A stretch of DNA of 14,969 nt, taken from DATLAN01 sp035527455. GTDB taxonomy: Bacteria > Planctomycetota > Planctomycetia > Pirellulales > Thermoguttaceae. The stretch lies in assembly GCA_035527455.1 (NCBI GenBank), contig DATLAN010000247.1:1-14969 (forward strand), in the 5' to 3' direction. This document shows positions 1 to 6,573 of the stretch, piece after piece. The position numbers and the translations under genes are program-made. The notes under the pieces are model-generated. The model did no database searches. It saw only the letters and a list, made by a program, of their open reading frames with translations, and was not told where the DNA came from. Every line of letters starts with the position of its first letter. Within the stretch, counting starts at the first letter, position 1.

Positions 1-121
1 CTGGTCCAGCGAGAAGAAGTGCATCTGCACCTGAGAGCGGTGAGGTCGATCCACACGAGCGGTTGCTGAGGTATTTTTTGTATTCATGACCACGTTTTAG
101 CGCGATCACCAAAAATGCACA
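1..121. other. Left edge, no gene supported
   Basis: Three short forward frames run in from the window edge and stop at about 34, 69 and 90. Any of them could be the 3' end of a gene that starts outside, but none is long enough to judge. I see no start codon with a ribosome binding site, no RNA gene and no convincing repeat here. Confidence 0.4.
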
Positions 122-146
122 AGCCCGTTTAATAAATTCACGGGCT
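122..146. repeat. Short stem-loop, possible terminator for the minus-strand gene
   Basis: AGCCCGT at 122-128 pairs perfectly with ACGGGCT at 140-146 around an AT-rich 11-nt loop. It lies about 50 bp beyond the stop of the minus-strand gene at 199. On that strand the stem is followed by a T-rich but interrupted stretch. It could act as a weak terminator or be one more member of the palindromic repeats of this genome. Confidence 0.4.
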
Positions 147-164
147 ATCCGCGAGACGAAGCTT

Positions 165-188
165 CATCTTGCGGAGCAAGATGGCTAC
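165..188 (-). repeat. Solitary REP-like unit (same family as 12604-12657)
   Basis: On the minus strand this reads GTAGC followed by an 8-bp hairpin: CATCTTGC, loop TCC, GCAAGATG. It matches the right half of the element at 12604-12657 at 26 of 28 positions over 161-188. The two changes nearest the stem (A for G, T for C) are the two partners of one base pair, so the hairpin is intact. It sits 10 bp past the stop of the minus-strand gene, a typical REP location. No inverted partner is visible next to it. Confidence 0.7.
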
Positions 189-198
189 AGACAAGATC

Positions 199-3100
199 CT
201 ACCGCCCGCCGCCGGCGACGCCGCGATTGTAGGCCCGAAGCCACTCGGACCATTTGCCCGGTGCAGGGGACCGAAGCCCTTCGCGGAGCTTTTCGAGCCG
301 GTCGGGGGCCATCTGGTCGCTACGGAGTTCCGTGCCGCCGGGCCGTAATCCGAAGCTGAGCAACGCATCCCGGGCAGCATCGCCACGGGGCCCCCGCTCC
401 TCGGCGTCGCCATTCCACTGGGCCAACTTGTCCCGGAACGCCCGCTCCTGATCCTCGGTCCACCGCAGCCGGTCCAACAGCTCCGACCGCTGCTGGTCCG
501 AGAGGTTCTTGAGATACTCCAGCACGAGTTCGGACTGCTTGCGGGCATATTCGAGATTGGGGTCGTCGCCGCCCGGTTCGGCGTTGTCGGGCGAGGACTG
601 GCCGGGCAGCCGCTGATTCAGTCCGCCGCCGGTCACCGGAGCGCCGTCGCCCATCGCACCGGGGCCTTCCGACGTTCGATCGCCGGGGCGGCCGCCGTCC
701 GGCGGGTTCTGCATCGGTTCGCCCGGCGAGGAATCGTCCGGACGGTTGGGATTGTCCGCGGCACCCTCGGAACCGGGCTGGGCAGGTTGCCGGCCGGACC
801 CGTCCCGTTCGGGCTTCGTGGATGAGCTGCCGGTTTCCTGATCGGTTTCGACCTTGTCGCCGCCCCGACTGCCCGTTTCGCCTTCGCCGGGCTGGTCGGA
901 TTTCGATGCCCCTTCATCGGCATCGGTATTGGAGCCGGGACTTCCGGTGCCGTCCTGATTGGCCGGCTGGGCACCGCCCTTGCCGCCACCGCCTGCACGG
1001 TCGCCCTCGGTGCGGCTCTCCGAATCGGACTGTTTGGGACTGGTGCCGGGAGAGTCGGGCGAATCCTGGCCCGGTTTCGGCTGGTCCTGGCCGCCCTCCC
1101 CCGGTTTCTTTTCCTTCGGCTGATTCCCAGCCTGGGGCGTGGTCGAGCCGCTCTGGTCTTCCGACGACTCGCCCTTGCCCGACTGAGATTGCGGCTGCTT
1201 CTCGCCGGGTTTCTGTTCGCCAGGCTGTTGCTCACCCGGTTTTTGCTCACCCGGTTTTTGCTCGCCGGGTTTTTGCTCGCCGGGTTGCTGCTCGCCGGGT
1301 TGCTGCGCGCCAGGTTGCTGCTCACTAGGCTGTTGCTCACCAGGCTGTTGCTCACCAGGCTGTTGCTCACCAGGTTTTTGCTCACCGGGTTGCTGTTCGC
1401 CGGGTTGCTGTTCGCCGGGTTGTTGTTCACCGGGCTGCTGTTCGCCAGGTTTCTGCTCGCCGGGCTGCTGTTCACCCGGCTTTTGCTCGCCGGGCTGCTG
1501 TTCACCGGGCTTCTGCTCACCAGGCTGTTGCTCGCCGGGCTGCTGCTCGCCGGGTTTCTGTTCGCTCGGCTCTGGTTGGTCGGATTGCGCCCCGTTCTTC
1601 TCTTGCTTCTCCATCTGCTCGATGATTTTGCGCACCGCGTCGCCGGGCTCGGCTTCCGGGTCGATCGGTTCGCTGGATTCCTCGGACGGTTCTCCTTCCC
1701 CCTTGAGGTCACTGGCCGATTCGGACTTGCCCTCGCCGTCGGGTGAGGCCTCGGACTCGCCTGGTTGGTCGGCTTGTTCCTGGTTCGGGGAGTCTTCTCC
1801 GGGATCTTCCCCTTTCGTCCCCGGGTCGTCCTTTTCGCCTGGCGACTGGTTGTCGTCAGGCTCTTGCGGTGGGGCGTCCGGGGGCGGCTGGCCGTCGTCG
1901 GTGGGCTCTTGGGGCGGCGTATCTTGCGGGTTCTCGTCAGGGAGCGATGACGGGCTCTGTTGGGCGGCGTCCGACGCAGATCGCGGCGATTCGGCCCGCT
2001 GCGGGCTGACGATCCGGATGCGATACTGGGCCGTCCTGGCGACGCCCGGCTGCGGGGTCTTGTTGTCTTCGGCCTCGGCCCAGTAGTTGACCACGTCGCC
2101 GCCGGTCAGTCCGAAATTGGACGGCTGAAATACGTATTCTTTCTGGAATTCTCCCTCGAACTGCCCGTCCAAGAGCGGTGCGATGGGCAGAGCTTCCCCG
2201 TCCCGTTCCGCGTGCAACACCACGCGGCTTAGCGCAAAATCGGGGTCCTCCGCCCGCACGCGGATCTCCAGCCGCTGGTCTTCGGCCAGTTCGACGTCCG
2301 TTTCCTCCGGATAAAGCAGCTCGATTTCCGGCGGCAGGTCGGGAATGACTTCGATCCAGTGGCGGATCGGCCGGGGATTCCATCGCCCGTTGCGATCGGT
2401 GAACCGCAATCGGTAGGACTCGTATTCCGGCCGGGACGGATCGGCGGGGTCCAACCGCAACGGCAGCCGTCGCGTTGCCCGATCGCCGTCGACGGTCATC
2501 TCCAGGCCGAGTTGTCCGTCGCAGTTCATGTCGACCGCGGCCCGCTGGATCGCCCGGTTGGCGGTCGCCCGGATCGTCACCACGGTTCCTTCGATCGCCC
2601 GAATGTCGCGGCTTTCTTCGTCGGTCCAATCGGAGATGCCCGTGTATGGGGGATATTCATACTGGATCGCATCGACGAGGATCGCCGGGGCGGTTTGGAC
2701 TTCGATCTTGTACCACGGCGTGGTGCAATCGCCGGCCTCGAGACGGTATCGGACGTCCTGTTGCAGGCGGAGTTCGCCCGGCGGAAACTGGCACTGGTGG
2801 CGATATCCGTCGATCAACTTCATCGTGATGGCCTCGTTGTCGGTCTGCTCGTCGGCGGTGGAGTAGTAGAGCACCACTTCCTCGTCGTCGTGGAGCCCTT
2901 CGACTCGGGCCGAGACGGTTACGAAGTCGCCGCGATAGGCGGCCTGGTCGGCCAGCATATTACCGGGGTCGACGTCCTTGATCGTGACCCGGGTGGGCGC
3001 GTCGATTCCGGCCCAGGGGAGGATCACACGAGCGGCGGAGGCGGCCGTCTTTTGCGGCCAAAGGGCCAGGTAGAGGCCGGAGACGGCCACGACGGCGGCC

Positions 3101-3627
3101 AGCACGTAGGCCAGGCGGAAGACGTGCTTGCGCTCGACGGCCACTTCGATCTCGACTTGCGAGAGATCGACGGCCGCGCGATGCTCCATGGCCTGGTAGA
3201 CGACCGGAGCCACTTCCTGACGGTGTCCCCGCAGCAGCAGGAAGTTGATCAGGCTGTTTTTCAGCGACGGCCGGCTCCGCTCGATGGTATGGGCGGCGAA
3301 GATCGGATTGACCCGATGCATCAGCGGCGGAAGGACGACGCGGACGAAGTAGCAGCCGGCCCCGCCGAGCAATCCGGCCAACAAGAGGAACCGCCCCCAG
3401 AATCCCAGCCCTTCGGGCACCACCCAATGGTCGAGCACCACGGCCAGCAGCAGATAGGCCAAGGTGCCGATCCCGAGCGTCAATATCCCGGCAACGACAT
3501 CGACGCCCTTGACCTGACGCCGGGTCTCGCCGAGGCGTTCCTCGATCAGGGTCTCGAATCGACTCGCCGGCGGCCGAGGCGGCATTTCGCCCGGCTGCGA
3601 TGATGGGGGGACTGTTCCGCGTGACAT
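199..3627 (-). CDS. Large membrane protein, DUF4175-like, with PGEQQ repeat tail
   Basis: An 1142-aa envelope protein of unknown biochemical role. Predicted membrane helices lie near residues 43-65, 77-98 and 168-188. A long extracytoplasmic part follows (about 190-540) with beta-sandwich-like stretches. Residues about 545-1000 are low-complexity, rich in P, G, E, Q, S and D, and include 25 tandem pentads at 687-811. The C-terminus (about 1020-1142) is charged and helical with a conserved-looking NLEYARKQSELVLEYLKNL motif. Planctomycete proteins of this layout usually sit beside MoxR ATPase, DUF58 and transglutaminase genes, but here the upstream neighbour is divergent. The ATG start has a GGGAG ribosome site 6 nt upstream and a perfect TATAAT at 3662-3667. 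The family call is by recall of architecture; the ORF itself is certain. The internal tail shows no frameshift. Confidence 0.85.
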   Translation of the reverse strand: MSRGTVPPSSQPGEMPPRPPASRFETLIEERLGETRRQVKGVDVVAGILTLGIGTLAYLLLAVVLDHWVVPEGLGFWGRFLLLAGLLGGAGCYFVRVVLPPLMHRVNPIFAAHTIERSRPSLKNSLINFLLLRGHRQEVAPVVYQAMEHRAAVDLSQVEIEVAVERKHVFRLAYVLAAVVAVSGLYLALWPQKTAASAARVILPWAGIDAPTRVTIKDVDPGNMLADQAAYRGDFVTVSARVEGLHDDEEVVLYYSTADEQTDNEAITMKLIDGYRHQCQFPPGELRLQQDVRYRLEAGDCTTPWYKIEVQTAPAILVDAIQYEYPPYTGISDWTDEESRDIRAIEGTVVTIRATANRAIQRAAVDMNCDGQLGLEMTVDGDRATRRLPLRLDPADPSRPEYESYRLRFTDRNGRWNPRPIRHWIEVIPDLPPEIELLYPEETDVELAEDQRLEIRVRAEDPDFALSRVVLHAERDGEALPIAPLLDGQFEGEFQKEYVFQPSNFGLTGGDVVNYWAEAEDNKTPQPGVARTAQYRIRIVSPQRAESPRSASDAAQQSPSSLPDENPQDTPPQEPTDDGQPPPDAPPQEPDDNQSPGEKDDPGTKGEDPGEDSPNQEQADQPGESEASPDGEGKSESASDLKGEGEPSEESSEPIDPEAEPGDAVRKIIEQMEKQEKNGAQSDQPEPSEQKPGEQQPGEQQPGEQKPGEQQPGEQKPGEQQPGEQKPGEQQPGEQQPGEQQPGEQQPGEQKPGEQQPGEQQPGEQQPSEQQPGAQQPGEQQPGEQKPGEQKPGEQKPGEQQPGEQKPGEKQPQSQSGKGESSEDQSGSTTPQAGNQPKEKKPGEGGQDQPKPGQDSPDSPGTSPKQSDSESRTEGDRAGGGGKGGAQPANQDGTGSPGSNTDADEGASKSDQPGEGETGSRGGDKVETDQETGSSSTKPERDGSGRQPAQPGSEGAADNPNRPDDSSPGEPMQNPPDGGRPGDRTSEGPGAMGDGAPVTGGGLNQRLPGQSSPDNAEPGGDDPNLEYARKQSELVLEYLKNLSDQQRSELLDRLRWTEDQERAFRDKLAQWNGDAEERGPRGDAARDALLSFGLRPGGTELRSDQMAPDRLEKLREGLRSPAPGKWSEWLRAYNRGVAGGGR
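1195..1569 (-). repeat. 15-bp coding minisatellite, 25 PGEQQ/PGEQK pentads
   Basis: Twenty-five consecutive 15-bp units encode PGEQQ or PGEQK, with four variants (PSEQK, PSEQQ, PGAQQ, PGEKQ). The copies differ at synonymous sites (GGC/GGT, GAG/GAA), so the array is not freshly amplified, though runs of near-identical neighbours suggest continued slippage or unequal exchange. Every change in copy number keeps the reading frame. The product would be an extended, hydrophilic, proline-rich spacer outside the membrane. Confidence 0.95.
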
Positions 3628-3633
3628 GGGGGG

Positions 3634-3638
3634 CTCCC
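3634..3638 (-). promoter_or_regulatory. Ribosome binding site for the minus-strand membrane protein
   Basis: GGGAG on the minus strand, 6 nt from the ATG at 3627, supports this start over later in-frame codons. Confidence 0.6.
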
Positions 3639-3661
3639 GGTTGAATACCCTTCTACCTTGT

Positions 3662-3667
3662 ATTATA
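3662..3667 (-). promoter_or_regulatory. Candidate -10 box for the minus-strand membrane protein
   Basis: A perfect TATAAT lies on the minus strand 34 nt upstream of the ATG at 3627. No good -35 box is visible at 16-18 bp, so this may be a weak or activator-dependent promoter. Confidence 0.4.
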
Positions 3668-3755
3668 GACGAAATCGGGCTTTGCGGAATTCCCTATTTT
3701 CCAGCAGGTCACCGCCAACTGGGGTAATGCTGCCCCCTTTCACCAGCGATTGCCG

Positions 3756-3784
3756 TTGAGCCAAACGGCGATGGCAGTTACATT
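3756..3784 (+). promoter_or_regulatory. Candidate promoter of the histone-fold cassette
   Basis: TTGAGC at 3756-3761 and TACATT at 3779-3784 are 17 bp apart, each 4 of 6 to the sigma70 consensus. This would give a leader of about 50 nt before the ATG at 3840. It faces away from the candidate promoter of the divergent gene. Confidence 0.35.
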
Positions 3785-3827
3785 CTGCGATAGATTGCAT
3801 GTTCGTCGCGATCGTTTGTGGTCCTTC

Positions 3828-3834
3828 AAGGAGG
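3828..3834 (+). promoter_or_regulatory. Strong ribosome binding site that sets the start at 3840
   Basis: AAGGAGG, 5 nt before ATG at 3840, is a full Shine-Dalgarno match. It decides for this start over an in-frame ATG at 3750, which has no such site and would lie upstream of the candidate promoter. Confidence 0.8.
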
Positions 3835-3839
3835 GAGAC

Positions 3840-4106
3840 ATGACTACGCTGAGTGAATCCAGAGGCGTTCTGATTGACGGAGGTGCCAGCGAGTTGGCAT
3901 TCGAAGCGGGCCAGATCTTACAGAGAGAACTGACGAATCGGGCCGTTGCCTTGGCCGAAAACCAGGCGCATTCTCGACGCGACGTGCTTGTGACTACCGA
4001 GCACATCAGGGCTTCCCTCGACGCCTCGTTACTCGCCAAGATTCGCATCCGGATGGAGGTCGACTCTCATGGAGAATCGGGAGAGAAGCGGCGAATATCG
4101 GCTTGA
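3840..4106 (+). CDS. Small histone-fold-like protein (88 aa)
   Basis: This small protein looks like a minimal histone fold. A long helix (about residues 16-44) ends in LTNRAVALAENQAHS; a loop with RRDV (46-49) follows, then VTTEHIRASL (51-60), which resembles the loop 2 and helix 3 of archaeal histones (HMfB: HAGRKTIKAEDIELAV). The first helix is reduced to about residues 5-14, as in some bacterial histones. The usual Asp of the Arg-Asp pair in helix 3 appears as His55, and the loop seems about two residues longer. A basic tail (67-88) follows. Start set by AAGGAGG 5 nt upstream. The stop overlaps the next gene by 38 bp, so the two are probably translated together. GC and codon use are lower than in flanking genes. 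Function inferred from helix pattern only: DNA binding, or dimerisation with the next product. Other three-helix folds are possible. Confidence 0.6.
   Translation: MTTLSESRGVLIDGGASELAFEAGQILQRELTNRAVALAENQAHSRRDVLVTTEHIRASLDASLLAKIRIRMEVDSHGESGEKRRISA
4055..4059 (+). promoter_or_regulatory. Ribosome binding site inside the upstream gene
   Basis: GGAGG lies 9 nt before the ATG at 4069, within the coding region of the preceding gene. It supports a real overlapping start and coupled translation. Confidence 0.75.
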
Positions 4107-4608
4107 GCGTGAAGCCGACGCAGCCGTCCACGAAATGGTTGGACGGTTTCGCGGACTGCTTATCAGGGAGACCGTTGAACTGGCAATGGGTGAGGATCTC
4201 CACCCCCGCCATTTGGAGGAAGCCTATCGCAAGCTGCTGCGACCAACGTTGGGCGATGCCCAGGCGATTATTTCACGAACTCTGCGCGAGAATCGCGTTA
4301 TCGAGTCGGTGTCCTACCTCATGGCGGCAGCGATGTTCGTATTCGGGTTGGCGCTGCTCTGCATAGGAATCTTCGCTGATGATAGCGCGACGTATCGTGT
4401 GGCCAGCATCATCGGCGGTTCGGTGGTGGAGTTGCTGCTGTTGCTGCCTCTTCGGTTTGCCATCAACTCTCGCCGGCACAATATCGCGATCCGCATGTTG
4501 GGAATCCTGCTGGACCGAGTCGATGATCCGAAGAAACTCTCCACTCTCCTCAAAGACACTTTCCTTGCAGTGGTTCTCGGAAACTCCCTTTCCTCGGGAG
4601 TCCGGTGA
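4069..4608 (+). CDS. Membrane protein with histone-fold-like N-terminus
   Basis: A 179-aa protein. Residues about 13-58 repeat the pattern of its upstream neighbour: a long amphipathic helix ending in LLIRETVELAMGED, a short loop with LHP (44-46), then RHLEEAYRKLL (47-57), as expected for a histone fold with a shortened first helix. A linker helix (about 61-80) leads to two membrane helices near 83-103 and 110-130, joined by a short DD-containing turn. A basic patch NSRRHN (133-138) and an amphipathic region (about 139-175) follow. The positive patch after the second helix predicts both termini in the cytoplasm, so the fold could face DNA. The tail resembles, by eye, the two-helix membrane module seen next to TRADD-N-type signalling proteins (GG-x-VVE in the second helix, then NxxL-rich helix); this needs a profile search. 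Good GGAGG start. Function unknown: membrane tethering of DNA or signalling. Confidence 0.65.
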   Translation: MENRERSGEYRLEREADAAVHEMVGRFRGLLIRETVELAMGEDLHPRHLEEAYRKLLRPTLGDAQAIISRTLRENRVIESVSYLMAAAMFVFGLALLCIGIFADDSATYRVASIIGGSVVELLLLLPLRFAINSRRHNIAIRMLGILLDRVDDPKKLSTLLKDTFLAVVLGNSLSSGVR

Positions 4609-4622
4609 AATAGGTCGAATGA

Positions 4623-5069
4623 ATGCATGCGAAGAATGTACAACGCGAGCAATCTCAGCAGGGTGAGGAATCCCAGCGGCAACAACAGCAGCAGAAACAG
4701 CAGGAAGAGCAGTTATCTGTGGATTTGTTGCTGGAACTCGACGAAGCCATCAGTTCTCTGCGCTCGCTGCATGACAAACTGGATCTGGGACCCTGCAAGG
4801 AGTCAATCCCCTTCGAGGAAACAATATCTTCTGTGATTGAGTTGTTGGCCGGTGTGTGCGATAGAGTCCGAAAGTTCCAACAAGGCCCCGATTCCGGTGC
4901 GGCTGTTGCCTTCGGCTATAAAAGCGGTAACGGGCAGCCAATTCATCGGCGTGCCGGGTTGCTGCAACGTTTGGATGCGGCATTGTTTGAGCCGCCGCAC
5001 ACGTTTGCAGCGGTGCTTGCGCTCGTCATGACTCAACTCGAACTAGCCGCGGCAGAGGATAGTTGCTGA
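4623..5069 (+). CDS. Gln-rich helical protein of unknown function (148 aa)
   Basis: Third gene of the cassette, starting 14 bp after the previous stop. I do not recognise a family. The first 30 residues are almost only Q, E, R, K and S, a charged and probably coiled or disordered segment (QQQQQKQQEEQ at 20-30). The rest is mainly helical: LSVDLLLELDEAISSLRSLHDKL, a region around SVIELLAGVCDRVRKF, a Gly/Ser-rich loop, and a C-terminal hydrophobic helix FAAVLALVMTQLELAAA. No signal peptide is visible. The ribosome site is weak (AGGT 8 nt upstream), so coupling to the previous gene is likely. Low GC and AGT/ATT-rich codons match the two upstream genes. A cytoplasmic partner or adaptor of the other two is the simplest inference. 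Confidence 0.6.
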   Translation: MHAKNVQREQSQQGEESQRQQQQQKQQEEQLSVDLLLELDEAISSLRSLHDKLDLGPCKESIPFEETISSVIELLAGVCDRVRKFQQGPDSGAAVAFGYKSGNGQPIHRRAGLLQRLDAALFEPPHTFAAVLALVMTQLELAAAEDSC

Positions 5070-5187
5070 AAAGAAGGTTACCGATCAACGGCCGGCCGGC
5101 GCGAGGCAATACCTCTTGCAAGTAGTTCGAGTTCCGCAAAAGAGCGATCTATTGCCCGGTTCGGACGGTGCAGATTCTGACTCCTCG

Positions 5188-5216
5188 TTGACCACTGGTC
5201 GGTCGTCTGCTATGTT
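5188..5216 (+). promoter_or_regulatory. Sigma70-like promoter of isocitrate dehydrogenase
   Basis: TTGACC (5188-5193) and TATGTT (5211-5216) are exactly 17 bp apart, 5 of 6 and 4 of 6 to consensus. Transcription would start near 5223, giving a leader of about 42 nt. The 11-bp palindrome GACCACTGGTC (5190-5200) overlaps the -35 box and could be an operator. Confidence 0.5.
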
Positions 5217-5264
5217 GGGCCGTTTGCGTTCAGCGGCAACCAGCAAACTGGGGGAAACGAAAAT

Positions 5265-6371
5265 ATGGCTCATGAAGTGACGTTGATCACCGGCGACGGG
5301 GTGGGGCCGGAATTGGCCGCCGCCGCGCGGCGGTGCGTGGATGCGACGGGCGTGGAGATCGATTGGGACGTGCAGGAGGCCGGCGTGGACGTGATGGAGC
5401 GATGCGGCACGCCGCTGCCCGATGCGGTGATGGAAAGCATCGGCCGCACCCGCTGTGCGTTGAAAGCCCCCATCACCACCCCGGTCGGCAAGGGTTTCCG
5501 CAGCATCAACGTCCACCTGCGGCAGGAGTTGGGTCTGTTCGCCTGCATCCGGCCGTGCAAGTACTATCCCGGCGTGCGAACCTTCTTCGGCGACCGGAAC
5601 GTCGACCTGGTGATCGTCCGCGAGAATACCGAGGACCTCTACGCCGGCATCGAGTTCGAGGCCGGCAAACCCGAGACGGGCGAGTTGATCGATTACATCA
5701 ACCGCGTGGCTACCGAACGGCAGATCCGCTCCGGCCGCGACGAGACGGGCGTGTCGATCAAGCCGATCAGCGTCACCGGCACCGAGCGGATCGTCCGCTG
5801 TGCCTTCGAGTACGCCCGGGACAACGGCCGGCGGAAGGTCACCGCCGTCCACAAAGCCAACATCATGAAATACAGCGACGGGCTGTTTCTGTCTACGGCC
5901 CGCAAGGTGGCCGAGGAGTTTGCCGACAGCGGAATCGAGTTCGAGGACCGCATCGTCGACAACATGTGCATGCAGTTGGTGCAGAAGCCGGAACTGTACG
6001 ACGTGCTGGTGCTGCCGAACCTCTACGGCGACATCATCAGCGACCTGGCGGCCGGTCTGGTCGGCGGCTTGGGGGTGGCTCCGGGCATGAACACGGGGCC
6101 CAACGGCGCGGTCTTCGAGGCCACGCACGGCAGCGCGCCGAAGTACAAAGGACAGAACAAAGTCAATCCGACCGCCCTGATCCTTTCCGGTATCCTGATG
6201 CTCCGTTACCTGAAGGAGCGCGAAGCGGCCGACCGGCTGGAGGCCGCCGTAGCGGCCGTGATTGCCGAGGGCAAAGACGTCACCTACGACATGAAACCCG
6301 ACCGCGACGACCCCACGGCCGTCGGCACCCGCGAGATGGCCGAGGCGATTTGCGGGAAGTTGGGTGGTTAG
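5265..6371 (+). CDS. icd: Isocitrate dehydrogenase (isocitrate/isopropylmalate family)
   Basis: Oxidative decarboxylation of isocitrate to 2-oxoglutarate in the citric acid cycle, cytoplasmic. The 368-aa protein carries the family marks: GDGVGPE (10-16), the substrate segment S80-x-N82-x-x-x-R86 (SINVHLR), RENTEDLYAGIE, and the metal site GDIISD with D256 and D260. The substrate segment and FEATHGSAPKY match isocitrate rather than isopropylmalate or homoisocitrate enzymes. Cofactor: K293, Y294 and V300 occupy positions typical of NADP-dependent enzymes (K344, Y345 and V351 in Escherichia coli), whereas NAD enzymes usually have Asp-Ile there; TYD near the C-terminus keeps the tyrosine but the following arginine is not in place. 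I favour NADP, not proven. It has its own promoter and is convergent with the next gene. Ribosome site is modest (GGGGGAAA). Usual length is 330-420 aa. Confidence 0.88.
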   Translation: MAHEVTLITGDGVGPELAAAARRCVDATGVEIDWDVQEAGVDVMERCGTPLPDAVMESIGRTRCALKAPITTPVGKGFRSINVHLRQELGLFACIRPCKYYPGVRTFFGDRNVDLVIVRENTEDLYAGIEFEAGKPETGELIDYINRVATERQIRSGRDETGVSIKPISVTGTERIVRCAFEYARDNGRRKVTAVHKANIMKYSDGLFLSTARKVAEEFADSGIEFEDRIVDNMCMQLVQKPELYDVLVLPNLYGDIISDLAAGLVGGLGVAPGMNTGPNGAVFEATHGSAPKYKGQNKVNPTALILSGILMLRYLKEREAADRLEAAVAAVIAEGKDVTYDMKPDRDDPTAVGTREMAEAICGKLGG

Positions 6372-6386
6372 AATCTTGCGTCCTAG

Positions 6387-6409
6387 CGCGGCGGAGCGGC
6401 AACCAACGG
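6387..6409. repeat. Dispersed repeat fragment (copy also at 13440-13463)
   Basis: The block CGCGGCGGAGCGGCAACC followed by AACGG differs from 13440-13463 by three changes and one indel. In the other copy the core forms a GCGGC-AGA-GCCGC hairpin, here degraded. It lies 16 bp past the isocitrate dehydrogenase stop. Confidence 0.45.
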
Positions 6410-6416
6410 GAACGTC

Positions 6417-6476
6417 GGGGCTCGGGACTGGGGGCTTGGGGTTCGGGAAGACAATCCGAGTCCCCAGCCCCAAGCC
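6417..6476. repeat. G-rich/C-rich inverted repeat between convergent genes
   Basis: GGGGCTCGGGACT (6417-6429) pairs with AGTCCCCAGCCCC (6459-6471) with one mismatch. An alternative perfect 9-bp pairing is GGCTTGGGG (6433-6441) with CCCCAAGCC (6468-6476). The strand bias (several G4-5 runs on one side) could also allow quadruplex formation. Position between convergent genes fits a bidirectional transcription end, but no T-run follows either stem. Confidence 0.45.
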
Positions 6477-6491
6477 GATCGTCACTTCACA

Positions 6492-6513
6492 ACTTGCAGC
6501 CTACTTGCAGCCT
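6492..6513. repeat. Perfect 11-bp tandem duplication
   Basis: ACTTGCAGCCT occurs twice in a row without a gap. It is non-coding and probably a recent slippage event. Confidence 0.6.
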
Positions 6514-6573
6514 CGCGCTGATTCGACATACTCACGCAGAATCGCATCCGCGGATCGCTTGCCGGTCCGCGGG

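Noticed and set aside
1189..1746. Forward open frame of 185 aa, strongly Leu-rich (LLLTRLLLAGLLFAG repeats), looking like a membrane protein
   Set aside because: It is the antisense reading of the PGEQQ minisatellite; the pattern comes from the 15-bp unit and lacks a ribosome site.
2359..3603. Forward open frame of 414 aa opposite the large membrane protein
   Set aside because: Shadow frame; the minus-strand gene has start signals, membrane helices and a full-length frame.
5085..6485. Minus-strand open frame of 466 aa
   Set aside because: Antisense shadow of isocitrate dehydrogenase in GC-rich DNA; no family resemblance, while the plus strand carries all catalytic motifs.
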